Below are positions 7,390 to 12,712 of a stretch of 29,019 nucleotides of DNA, piece by piece. Numbering within the stretch: position 1 is the stretch's first letter; the number at the start of each line of letters is the position of its first letter. The DNA comes from an uncultured Blautia sp. (GTDB lineage: Bacteria; Bacillota; Clostridia; Lachnospirales; Lachnospiraceae): NCBI RefSeq assembly GCF_934424005.1, contig NZ_CAKRXI010000038.1:1-29019 (forward strand), read 5' to 3'. The position numbers and the translations under genes are program-made. The notes beneath the pieces were generated by a model. That model did no database searches. It saw nothing but the letters and a program-made list of their open reading frames with translations, and was not told where the DNA came from.

Positions 7390-8919
7390 TCACCCTTTAA
7401 TCATCTGCTGTCTGGTAATCAGCATCAGTGCAATAATAAAGAAAACAACCTGGAAGATACGCAGGATCTTGACGACTGGTTCATAATCTGACATATCCAG
7501 CTTAAAGGTATGATGATAGTCAACTACCTTTTCACCAGTCCAGGGATTGTCCAATTCTATGTCCAGAGGAAACTCAAACACCGGAGCTTCTGCATCTGCT
7601 TCGAAGACCTTTAGCAGATGGATCAGGTCAAACGGGATACAGAAAGGGAAGACTTCCCGGAGATCTGCCTTGTAGGGAGATGCTTCCTGTTCCGGAGTTG
7701 GATCTTCTGGTGTTCCTGTTGGGTTAGGTTTTAACGTTGGCTGCGGATTAGTACCAGGATCAGGGTTAGGGTTCGGGTTAGGATTCGGATTCGGGTTAGG
7801 GTCGGGATTCACAGAAGGATCCTGTTGCAATTTCTGAATCAGTTCTTGAACATAATTCGGGGCTATTTCCGGAGAATAATCTGGATTGATTTCCGGATTC
7901 AGTTTCTTGGCAAGATCAGCAAGGTTTTCAGCAGATGGATATTGTAAAGGCTGCGGAGCTTCCTGAGGGTATTCCAGTTTACCGTTGTTTTGATAGGTTT
8001 CTTGTAAGTCGGGATGAACCCAGATGTTTTCTTTAGTATATTTGTCCGCATTAGCAAGTTGTTGATCTCTCCATTGATCAACTTCAGCAGAAGACGAAAA
8101 CAAAGGCATATTAGTAAAAAAATTCCTCTGATTGTATCCATACTTACCACCAAAAAGACCACCAGTATTACCTTCTTGCGTATGACTCGGATAGATAAGT
8201 TTATAAGGTGATCTAACACCGCAAGAAGCAGAAGATATTGTTGAGCCTTGGAGATAAGACCCAATTCCACCCAAATGATAAACACGTTTATAGTCCGAAC
8301 CATAATATGAAGAAGTTGCTTCATAAGTATAATAATAACAACAACCACTATTAACTATTACATTAACTTCATCCTCTGATAAACCTTCAGGAGCATTTGA
8401 TACAGTTCCAAAAATTTTATCCCACAAATTCCCCACAGCCTTCGCCATTGTATCCCATGCACCACTCGCCCATGAGATTGCACCGCCAGCAAGTGCAGGA
8501 GCTACCAATTCATCAAACGTTGGTATTTCACCCGGTTTTACTTGCGGAATTGGTGTCGGCTGTATTTCTGGTTTTTGTTCCGGTACAGGTGTAGGAGAGG
8601 GCTGAGGATCACCGCCACCACCATTAATAACTTTAAATCGTTCTTTTTCATATTCTGATGCAAGATCATCATAATATGGTTTTAACGCTGCATTTCCATC
8701 TTCTGAATACCACCAGTCTGAATTCTGAGCACTATTTGCCATAGATGACGGTAACAGAAAGATACCAAAAGACAACAGGATTTCCTCCAATGTTCCAACA
8801 ATCGCGCCACCAGCTACAATCCCAGACGCCTGAGCTTCCTGATAACTTCCCATCAAGATTCCACACATCACTGCCACCGCCAGCATGACAGCCGTCATTC
8901 TTTTTATCACTCTTTTCAA
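7390..8919 (-). CDS. pIII-like adsorption and receptor-binding protein
   Basis: A TTG start at 8919 (509 residues) is chosen because a GGGGG ribosome site (complement of 8924-8928) lies 4 nt upstream; the ATG at 8943 lies inside repeat copy C and has no site. Domains in order: a signal peptide ending near QEAQA, a hydrophobic segment, a Pro-rich linker (PSPTPVPEQKPE), a central Tyr/Ser/Gly/Cys-rich domain (about residues 180-300), a Pro-Asn repeat linker (PNPNPNPNPNPNPDPG), a C-terminal domain and a final transmembrane helix (VVFFIIALMLI) with a short basic tail. This modular, linker-separated and C-terminally anchored layout is typical of inovirus minor coat proteins that bind the host receptor. 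Confidence 0.88.
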   Translation of the reverse strand: MKRVIKRMTAVMLAVAVMCGILMGSYQEAQASGIVAGGAIVGTLEEILLSFGIFLLPSSMANSAQNSDWWYSEDGNAALKPYYDDLASEYEKERFKVINGGGGDPQPSPTPVPEQKPEIQPTPIPQVKPGEIPTFDELVAPALAGGAISWASGAWDTMAKAVGNLWDKIFGTVSNAPEGLSEDEVNVIVNSGCCYYYTYEATSSYYGSDYKRVYHLGGIGSYLQGSTISSASCGVRSPYKLIYPSHTQEGNTGGLFGGKYGYNQRNFFTNMPLFSSSAEVDQWRDQQLANADKYTKENIWVHPDLQETYQNNGKLEYPQEAPQPLQYPSAENLADLAKKLNPEINPDYSPEIAPNYVQELIQKLQQDPSVNPDPNPNPNPNPNPNPDPGTNPQPTLKPNPTGTPEDPTPEQEASPYKADLREVFPFCIPFDLIHLLKVFEADAEAPVFEFPLDIELDNPWTGEKVVDYHHTFKLDMSDYEPVVKILRIFQVVFFIIALMLITRQQMIKG

Positions 8920-8933
8920 TTTTCCCCCTTTCC

Positions 8934-8997
8934 TGTATCTCATTCTTTCCTGGCTGCAACTCTGATCACAAACCTGCAGCCTGATTTTTGAGATACA
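8934..8997. repeat. Prophage hairpin repeat, copy C
   Basis: This 64-bp copy has 9-bp termini TGTATCTCA and TGAGATACA, with internal CTGCAG and GATCA. It lies between the stop of the major coat gene (66 nt away) and the ribosome site of the adsorption gene, so it may tune relative expression of the coat and the rare minor protein. Confidence 0.9.
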
Positions 8998-9063
8998 AAA
9001 AGGGAGAGGAAAGTTTCCTTCCCTCCCCCGAAATCTTATTACATGTTTAAGCCCCTGACAGGA

Positions 9064-9333
9064 TCAGGCTTTATTTGCAACTTTCTTGAATGCTTTGATA
9101 CCAAAGCCAACGAGCAGAAGTGCACCCATTACAGGAAGTGCGATCGGCAGAATCTTAGCAACCATACCAGTCATGGAACTTCCAACGGAAGTAAAAGATG
9201 TTGTCATGGCAGATTCAACACTAGATAATGCTGAACTGGTATCAGCACCTTCTGCAAATACAGGAACACAGGAAGCAAGCGCAGCACCTGCACCAACTAC
9301 AGCCGGAACTAATTTTTTCTTAAGATTTGTCAT
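9064..9333 (-). CDS. Major coat protein, pVIII-like
   Basis: An ATG start at 9333 is preferred over the GTG at 9357 because AAAGGAG lies 10 nt upstream. The precursor has 89 residues: a signal peptide of 27 (KKK, hydrophobic core, cleavage PVFA-EGAD) and a mature chain of 62 with an acidic/Ser-Thr-rich N-terminus, a membrane helix (ILPIALPVMGALLLVGFGI) and a basic C-terminus (KAFKKVANKA). This acidic-hydrophobic-basic order is the hallmark of filamentous phage major coat proteins, whose basic end contacts the DNA. The good ribosome site and following hairpin repeat fit high expression. Confidence 0.92.
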   Translation of the reverse strand: MTNLKKKLVPAVVGAGAALASCVPVFAEGADTSSALSSVESAMTTSFTSVGSSMTGMVAKILPIALPVMGALLLVGFGIKAFKKVANKA

Positions 9334-9356
9334 AATAAGAAATCTCCTTTCACTCA

Positions 9357-9593
9357 CTATACTTTTTTAAATATCTTCACTATCCCGTTTAAAGAAAATC
9401 CTATAATCATGAAAATGGCGCCGCATAGGAATCCTATTGGGATAGAGGATATTGCTAAATGGTTGTAATCCTGAATAGTCAAAGCTTCATATCCAGGACT
9501 TGCGGAAACTTCCGGTCCTGCAGCTGTTTCACTGTCTGTTCCGGTTGTTTCCAGAGTTTCAGTATCTGTCAATTCGAGATCTGTTTCATTCAT
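9357..9593 (-). CDS. Small single-pass membrane protein, candidate minor coat
   Basis: An ATG start at 9593 is chosen (AGGTGG 5 nt upstream); a GTG at 9602 is the alternative. The protein has 78 residues, with an acidic Thr/Glu-rich N-terminal half, a membrane helix (about residues 51-70, SIPIGFLCGAIFMIIGFSL) and a basic KIFKKV tail. Topology resembles a coat protein without a signal peptide. It lies directly upstream of the major coat gene, as pVII/pIX do in Ff. Confidence 0.75.
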   Translation of the reverse strand: MNETDLELTDTETLETTGTDSETAAGPEVSASPGYEALTIQDYNHLAISSIPIGFLCGAIFMIIGFSLNGIVKIFKKV

Positions 9594-9602
9594 ATTGACC
9601 AC

Positions 9603-10034
9603 CTACACACGAAGATAAGAACTAAAGATCTGCACGAGCAGGACACCAGCCACAAAACCAAGCATACAGGCCATGATCGGCATTGCATGGCTCAGATCAT
9701 CCAGCTTATAATTCATCTCTCTTGTCTCCATCACCAAAGACTCAAGATATTCATTCTGCTGTTGTAACAATTCCGTATAATCAATCTGTCCTACTGTATC
9801 AGAAGCCGGTACCGTCTCCACTCCTTCATCAGTTTCTTCATTTGAAGTAGCAGGGAGGTCGCCAGAATCACCAGCTTCATGATCCACAGCATTTTGCTCA
9901 GACTGTATTGGAACTTCTGACTGATCACGTATTTCAGGAACTGTGTCAGATGTCTCTGCAGGTTCCTGATCAGCATCTGAAAACAATGCATCTTCCGTAA
10001 TGTCTTCTGCTTCATCTGTGAAAATGTCCGCCAT
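9603..10034 (-). CDS. Acidic single-pass membrane protein, candidate virion tip protein
   Basis: The protein has 143 residues. Residues 1-80 are very acidic and disordered-looking, residues 85-112 are heptad-like and probably coiled coil (YTELLQQQNEYLESLVMETR), and residues 118-138 form a membrane helix (MPIMACMLGFVAGVLLVQIF) with a short basic end. It has no signal peptide, sits between the SSB candidate and the second small membrane protein, and occupies the place of pVII/pIX in Ff, though it is much larger. Function by analogy only. Confidence 0.72.
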   Translation of the reverse strand: MADIFTDEAEDITEDALFSDADQEPAETSDTVPEIRDQSEVPIQSEQNAVDHEAGDSGDLPATSNEETDEGVETVPASDTVGQIDYTELLQQQNEYLESLVMETREMNYKLDDLSHAMPIMACMLGFVAGVLLVQIFSSYLRV

Positions 10035-10051
10035 GTCATTTCCTCACCTTC

Positions 10052-10375
10052 TTATTTTCCTGCTTCCATGCGGATCGATGCTTTACCAACAAATGCCAGA
10101 TCTTCCACAGTCAGGACTGGTTTGCCATCACTGCCAATCTTGTAAGACATCGTTGCATCATAGACTCCTGGAACCCAGGTGACTTTGTCACGCATGCTTG
10201 GATCAAGGGAGCATTTTGCACGCTGCTGTCCAACAGCTCCGCCGGAAAGATTCTGCTCTGAGTTCATCAGTTCGCCATTCTCTCCAAACATGAAATAATT
10301 CAGAGTCATTCCGGAATTTCCGGTGTCCATCTTCCAAACGTTAGCAAATGTTACAAGAATCTTCATTTTGTTCAT
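10052..10375 (-). CDS. Phage single-stranded DNA-binding protein (pV position)
   Basis: An ATG start at 10375 is chosen because AAAGGAGG lies 9 nt upstream; the longer frame from 10432 lacks a site. The protein has 107 residues, soluble, mixed beta-strand pattern with many Gly, Asn and Lys (KILVTFANVW, LNYFMFGENGEL, KPVLTVEDLAFVGKASIRM). Position just upstream of the minor coat genes matches gene V of Ff, which coats newly made single strands before packaging. The identification rests on position, size and composition; no diagnostic motif was seen. Confidence 0.65.
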   Translation of the reverse strand: MNKMKILVTFANVWKMDTGNSGMTLNYFMFGENGELMNSEQNLSGGAVGQQRAKCSLDPSMRDKVTWVPGVYDATMSYKIGSDGKPVLTVEDLAFVGKASIRMEAGK

Positions 10376-10469
10376 AATACTGAACCTCCTTTGAATTTGT
10401 CTGTCTGACCTGTATAAGAGCAGGAAAGACAAAATGTATTGTGTAAGCCTCTTTCAAGGTTATTACCGT

Positions 10470-10540
10470 CCCCGGATGACTGAAAACCGGGGAAAATAAA
10501 AAGATTGAAGTATGTTTAACTCTCCATTGGGGGCGGAGAG
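10470..10540. other. Two hairpins upstream of the SSB gene
   Basis: CCCCGG (10470-10475) pairs with CCGGGG (10487-10492), and CTCTCC (10520-10525) pairs with GGAGAG (10535-10540). Together with the two elements to the right they form a non-coding structured stretch from 10433 to 10685. Confidence 0.5.
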
Positions 10541-10543
10541 TAA

Positions 10544-10620
10544 GAAGCAGGAAGGGATTGAACCTTCATCCGCATGTTTCTCGGGTAACATGCGTGTATT
10601 GCCAATTATACGACTGCTCC
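10544..10620 (-). ncRNA. tRNA-like structure with extended anticodon arm
   Basis: On the minus strand a cloverleaf can be drawn: acceptor GGAGCAG with CTGCTTC (7 bp, one G-U), TC, D arm GTAT-AATTGGCA-ATAC, A26, a hairpin CGCATGTT-ACCCGAGA-AACATGCG in place of the anticodon arm (8-bp stem, 8-nt loop instead of 5 and 7), variable loop GAT, T arm GAAGG-TTCAATC-CCTTC. T8, the GG of the D loop and the TTCAATC T loop match tRNA consensus. No CCA follows and the discriminator would be U. A tRNA-derived or tRNA-mimicking RNA is likely; decoding by it is doubtful because no standard anticodon loop exists. Confidence 0.7.
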
Positions 10621-10631
10621 GGGTTGACGCT

Positions 10632-10676
10632 GGCAGGACGGCCCGTAAAACCCCATGGGTTCCCGCCGCTCCTGCC
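10632..10676. other. Long GC-rich hairpin, candidate packaging or origin element
   Basis: GGCAGGACGGC (10632-10642) pairs with GCCG (10665-10668) and TCCTGCC (10670-10676) with one bulged base. An inner hairpin AACCC-CAT-GGGTT lies at 10649-10661. It is one of the most GC-rich stretches in an otherwise AT-rich phage region and shares a GGCAGG stem base with the hairpin at 6135. Confidence 0.6.
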
Positions 10677-10685
10677 GGACGCTGC

Positions 10686-10952
10686 CTAAGGGATGCGCTT
10701 CGCGCGGTAATCAGGAAAAGGCATATCATCTTTCGATTTTCTCAAATCTCGGGACTTCAAATAATTGCTCATAAGAAGGGAAATATGGGGATTAACTAAA
10801 AGACGAAACCAATCAAATCGATAACGTCTTGAATATTCACATAGTAAATAAAAAGAAAAAATATTATATTTCTCACAAAAAAGCGCCATTTCTAATATAG
10901 GATTTGCATCTAATGAATCAACAGCAAATTTTAAATTTGGTTTTTTTCTCAT
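10686..10952 (-). CDS. Hypothetical small protein of the early phage operon
   Basis: The protein has 88 residues from an ATG at 10952 (a GTG at 10964 is possible; neither has a strong ribosome site). It is basic and rich in Tyr, Phe, Arg and Leu (FCEKYNIFSFYLLCEYSRRYRFDW), without a signal peptide or clear membrane helix. Most of the gene is AT-rich, but its last codons run into the GC-rich structured region, so the true C-terminus may have been set by that DNA. It follows the RHH gene by 28 nt. Not recognised; a replication accessory role is only suggested by position. Confidence 0.55.
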   Translation of the reverse strand: MRKKPNLKFAVDSLDANPILEMALFCEKYNIFSFYLLCEYSRRYRFDWFRLLVNPHISLLMSNYLKSRDLRKSKDDMPFPDYRAKRIP

Positions 10953-10980
10953 AATCTCGCCCACTATCTAACAAATTTAA

Positions 10981-11286
10981 TTAAGAAGCACAAACGTCAG
11001 ATATATACTGCTGTAATTTTTCCAGATCATGCTGCACACTCAGAAGTTGTCTGATCATAAGACGTGCATCACGTTGTAAATCGTTCAAAGCATTGAGCTT
11101 CTTACATTTCAACTGGATCATATAATCATAATCTTCGATCGTCCTGCGTTTCTGCTTTTCTTCCTTCATACAGAAAAGCACCAAGTTCTCAAATTTCTGG
11201 TTGAAGCCGTTACCTTCAAAATTTTCGACATATTCCAGAACTTCATCAGAGAGCCGGACAGATTTCATGTTAGTTTTCTTCGCCAT
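10981..11286 (-). CDS. Ribbon-helix-helix protein with coiled-coil tail
   Basis: The protein has 101 residues. Residues 8-45 (SVRLSDEVLEYVENF, then GFNQKFENLVLFCM) fit a ribbon-helix-helix DNA-binding fold; residues 50-100 are helical and charged with a coiled-coil pattern. The start has a GGGAGGA site. It is the first gene of the leftward operon and faces the XRE repressor gene across a 169-nt region, so it may regulate replication genes or bind the hairpin repeats (inference). Confidence 0.75.
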   Translation of the reverse strand: MAKKTNMKSVRLSDEVLEYVENFEGNGFNQKFENLVLFCMKEEKQKRRTIEDYDYMIQLKCKKLNALNDLQRDARLMIRQLLSVQHDLEKLQQYISDVCAS

Positions 11287-11382
11287 CTTCTATTCCTCCC
11301 GAGTTAGAACAGTATGCACAAATTTCATTGTAAAAATGGCATACAAATGATAAAATTGAATATTAACAATATAACAAAGGTG

Positions 11383-11442
11383 TCATGTTTTACATGATTC
11401 ATTATATCACACTATAGTGAGAAGTCAATAATAAAATCTCAC
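11383..11442 (+). promoter_or_regulatory. Repressor promoter with palindromic operators
   Basis: The -35 box TTTACA (11389-11394), 18-nt spacer and -10 box TATAGT (11413-11418) drive the repressor. Two palindromes overlap them: TCATGT-TTT-ACATGA (11383-11397) on the -35, and CACTATAGTG (11410-11419), within TCAC-ACTATA-GTGAGA, on the -10. A further TCTCAC half-site lies at 11437-11442. This fits autoregulation and control of the divergent operon. Confidence 0.65.
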
Positions 11443-11455
11443 AGAAAGGAGAAAA

Positions 11456-11809
11456 ATGTCCGTAGGTAGTAGACTCAAAGAATGGAGAAATGAAAATCAT
11501 TTAAAAACTACAGAAATTAAGGAAAAAACAGGATTATCTACAGGAGGATTTTCTGATTACGAAAATGATAAAAAGTTAATTGGTAGTAAAACATTAATCA
11601 CATTAGCAGAATTTTATGATATTGATATAGATTATATTCTCACAGGAGTGAGAAAAGAGATAGATTTAAGTTTAAATGAAAAAGAATTACTAGAATATTT
11701 CAAATTACTTCCAGATAGAGAACAAATAAAATTTATTGGAAAAATTGAAGAAGCTGCAATAAAATATAAAGAGAATAACCCAAAATCATCAGATTCAAAG
11801 ATTGGATAA
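11456..11809 (+). CDS. XRE-family phage repressor
   Basis: The protein has 117 residues. Residues 4-60 form an HTH_3 domain (GSRLKEWRNENHLKTTEI, STGGFSDYEND, TLAEFYDIDIDYIL). The C-terminal tail is short and has no peptidase domain, so induction does not depend on RecA-type self-cleavage of this protein. An AAAGGAG site lies 5 nt before the ATG. It is the only strong repressor candidate, divergent from the phage operon, and is likely to maintain lysogeny. Confidence 0.88.
   Translation: MSVGSRLKEWRNENHLKTTEIKEKTGLSTGGFSDYENDKKLIGSKTLITLAEFYDIDIDYILTGVRKEIDLSLNEKELLEYFKLLPDREQIKFIGKIEEAAIKYKENNPKSSDSKIG
11637..11654. promoter_or_regulatory. Operator-like palindrome inside the repressor gene
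   Basis: TTCTCAC-AGGA-GTGAGAA is a perfect 7-bp inverted repeat that shares the GTGAGA/TCTCAC half-site with the repressor promoter region. An intragenic operator is inferred. Confidence 0.4.
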
Positions 11810-11815
11810 ATAAAC

Positions 11816-12148
11816 ATGAAAGATAAAAACCAGAAACACTTTTTAGATGATACTATAAAACGTGCCAAGATAGAAAATGCACATAGAGAAGCGGAAAATA
11901 TTTATAATTACAATAAATGGAAAGATAACCATGAAAAGATGGTTGATCATGAATTAAAAAAGATGCAGCAAAAAGATCATAAAGTCATCAAAGCCGTTTT
12001 AATTGGAATATTGCTTGCGCTTATCATTGAAATTGTTTATGTGTTAATTATTAATGATCCACAAACTTTAAGTACTGCTTTCCAAGAAATCAAACAACAT
12101 TTGAATGAAATTTGGATTATTATAGTAAATTTGACTATAGCTAAATAA
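11816..12148 (+). CDS. Small membrane protein of the lysogeny module
   Basis: The protein has 110 residues, a highly charged, Lys/Glu/His-rich helical N-terminus (1-55), one membrane helix (about 57-79, VIKAVLIGILLALIIEIVYVLII) and a short extracytoplasmic or cytoplasmic tail. It is cotranscribed with the repressor (6-nt gap) and followed after 2 nt by repeat copy D. A superinfection-immunity or host-modification role is possible, as membrane proteins expressed from prophages often do this; no homologue was recognised. Confidence 0.75.
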   Translation: MKDKNQKHFLDDTIKRAKIENAHREAENIYNYNKWKDNHEKMVDHELKKMQQKDHKVIKAVLIGILLALIIEIVYVLIINDPQTLSTAFQEIKQHLNEIWIIIVNLTIAK

Positions 12149-12150
12149 AA

Positions 12151-12214
12151 TGTATCTCATGTTTCCCTGGCTGCGGCTTAGATCAGAAAGCTGCAGCATG
12201 ATTTTTGAGATACA
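12151..12214. repeat. Prophage hairpin repeat, copy D
   Basis: This 64-bp copy has the same 9-bp termini. Internal CTGCGGCTT and AAGCTGCAG arms add a second stem. It starts 2 nt after the stop of the lysogeny operon and could terminate it. Confidence 0.9.
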
Positions 12215-12218
12215 AAGA

Positions 12219-12247
12219 TTGACATAAACCTTGAATTGTTATATTAT
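12219..12247 (+). promoter_or_regulatory. Promoter of the antitoxin RNA
   Basis: TTGACA (12219-12224), a 17-nt spacer and TATTAT (12242-12247); an overlapping TATAAT lies at 12245-12250. No open reading frame follows before the terminator, so an untranslated RNA is expected. Confidence 0.7.
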
Positions 12248-12254
12248 AATAGTA

Positions 12255-12325
12255 ACCAAGAAAGAGATAATTCCAAGCTAACGCAATGAAACCCCATGGA
12301 GCGCCATTCCATGGGGTTTCGTTTT
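12255..12325 (+). ncRNA. Antitoxin RNA (RNA II-like) of a type I toxin-antitoxin system
   Basis: An RNA of about 65-70 nt would start near 12255 and end at the hairpin 12288-12320. Its segment 12261-12285 (AAAGAGATAATT, then CCAAGCTAACGCA) is a near copy of 12406-12434, so it is complementary to the toxin mRNA from just after its ribosome site through its start codon and first codons. It also overlaps the 3' end of the convergent toxin transcript. This is the layout of the par/fst system of plasmid pAD1. Confidence 0.68.
12288..12320. terminator. Shared terminator of the toxin-antitoxin pair
   Basis: GAAACCCCATGGA (12288-12300) pairs over 13 bp with 12308-12320 through a 7-nt loop. The T-rich tail CGTTTT lies on the plus side; the minus side has a poor T tail, so the toxin transcript may extend further. 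Confidence 0.8.
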
Positions 12326-12329
12326 GGGC

Positions 12330-12425
12330 TTAGCTGTCTTTACGGTTCCGATCTAACCACTTGCATATGTAGTAACCAGCTACACTTGCCATAACCGAAA
12401 CTAAAAAAGAGATAATTATATCCAA
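12330..12425 (-). CDS. Fst-like type I toxin peptide
   Basis: The peptide has 31 residues, starting at TTG (12425) with a strong AAGGAGG site 9 nt upstream and a -10 box TATAAT at 12475-12470. It has a short hydrophobic helix (IIISFLVSVMASVAGYYI) followed by a charged tail (CKWLDRNRKDS), the design of membrane-active type I toxins such as Fst, including the WLD-type segment after the helix. Expression should be blocked by the antisense RNA opposite. Being at the prophage end, it may act as an addiction module that stabilises the lysogen. The gene is shorter than usual gene-calling limits. Confidence 0.78.
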   Translation of the reverse strand: MDIIISFLVSVMASVAGYYICKWLDRNRKDS

Positions 12426-12564
12426 ATTAACGCACCTCCTTCCTGCTGGAAAGAGTCGACAGCAAATTCATTATACTAAATAAAGTGTTGAAAATAAAGC
12501 GGAATATGATAGAATAACCAAAACGAGTTGACTGTCTGGACTTTTTATAGGTATGCGTAACGTA

Positions 12565-12610
12565 AAAACAAATGTATCAAAGAATGTAAAAGGTATCAGA
12601 TTACTGATAC
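12565..12610. other. Candidate integrase arm-type sites near attR
   Basis: Three TATCA-containing motifs cluster here: TGTATCAAA near 12573, and the perfect inverted repeat GTATCAG-ATTA-CTGATAC (12593-12610). They lie 15-50 nt inside attR, where arm-type integrase or excisionase sites are expected. Otherwise the stretch 12480-12624 shows no gene. Confidence 0.35.
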
Positions 12611-12624
12611 TTGCTGATGCGTGA

Positions 12625-12667
12625 CTACGGACCAAAAGGTCGGGGGTTCGAATCCTCTAACGCACGT
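12625..12667. repeat. attR: 43-bp core
   Basis: Exact copy of 3211-3253. It is the displaced original 3' half of tRNA-Arg; the bases to its left do not rebuild a tRNA 5' half, so it is not a gene. Confidence 0.95.
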
Positions 12668-12672
12668 CATAT

Positions 12673-12711
12673 AAAAAATGGGACAGGACATAAAGTCTTG
12701 TCCCATTTTTT
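12673..12711 (+). terminator. Displaced terminator right of attR
   Basis: AAAAAATGGGACA (12673-12685) pairs over 13 bp with 12699-12711, with T6. It starts 6 nt after the att core and was probably the tRNA-Arg terminator before phage insertion. Confidence 0.85.
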
Positions 12712-12712
12712 A

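Larger units (their letters stand above)
12261..12434 (+). repeat. Direct repeats of the toxin-antitoxin locus
   Basis: Copy 1 is 12261-12285 and copy 2 is 12406-12434. They share AAAGAGATAATT exactly (12261-12272 and 12406-12417) and then CCAAnnTAACGCA (11 of 13 identical), with 4 extra bases in copy 2. They allow the antitoxin RNA to pair with the toxin translation start. Confidence 0.8.
3211..12667. mobile_element. Filamentous phage (inovirus) prophage, about 9.4 kb
   Basis: The element is bounded by a 43-bp exact repeat of the tRNA-Arg 3' half. It encodes a tyrosine integrase, a rolling-circle Rep, a Zot/pI ATPase, a small coat protein with signal peptide, an adsorption protein with C-terminal anchor, several small membrane proteins, an ssDNA-binding candidate and a divergent XRE repressor. 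The order SSB, two small membrane proteins, pVIII, pIII, pVI-like, pI matches coliphage Ff. No secretin is present, consistent with a monoderm host. All phage genes look intact, so this may be an inducible prophage; that is inference. Few filamentous phages of Gram-positive bacteria have been characterised (for example B5 of Propionibacterium and CAK1 of Clostridium). Confidence 0.9.

Noticed and set aside
7740..7812. Short tandem repeats that could suggest a CRISPR or microsatellite
   Set aside because: They encode the Pro-Asn linker of the adsorption protein in frame; no spacer-repeat pattern exists. No CRISPR array was seen in the window.
8920..8943. ATG at 8943 as start of the adsorption protein
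   Set aside because: It lies in the terminal inverted repeat of copy C without a ribosome site; the TTG at 8919 has a GGGGG site at good spacing.
10512..10799. Plus-strand ORF over the tRNA-like region
   Set aside because: Its translation (QEGIEPSSACF) is the usual nonsense product of a reverse-complemented tRNA; the structure on the minus strand explains it better.
12611..12667. Second tRNA-Arg gene at the right prophage end
   Set aside because: Only the 3' half from the anticodon loop onward is present; the bases before it do not form an acceptor or D arm. It is the att repeat.
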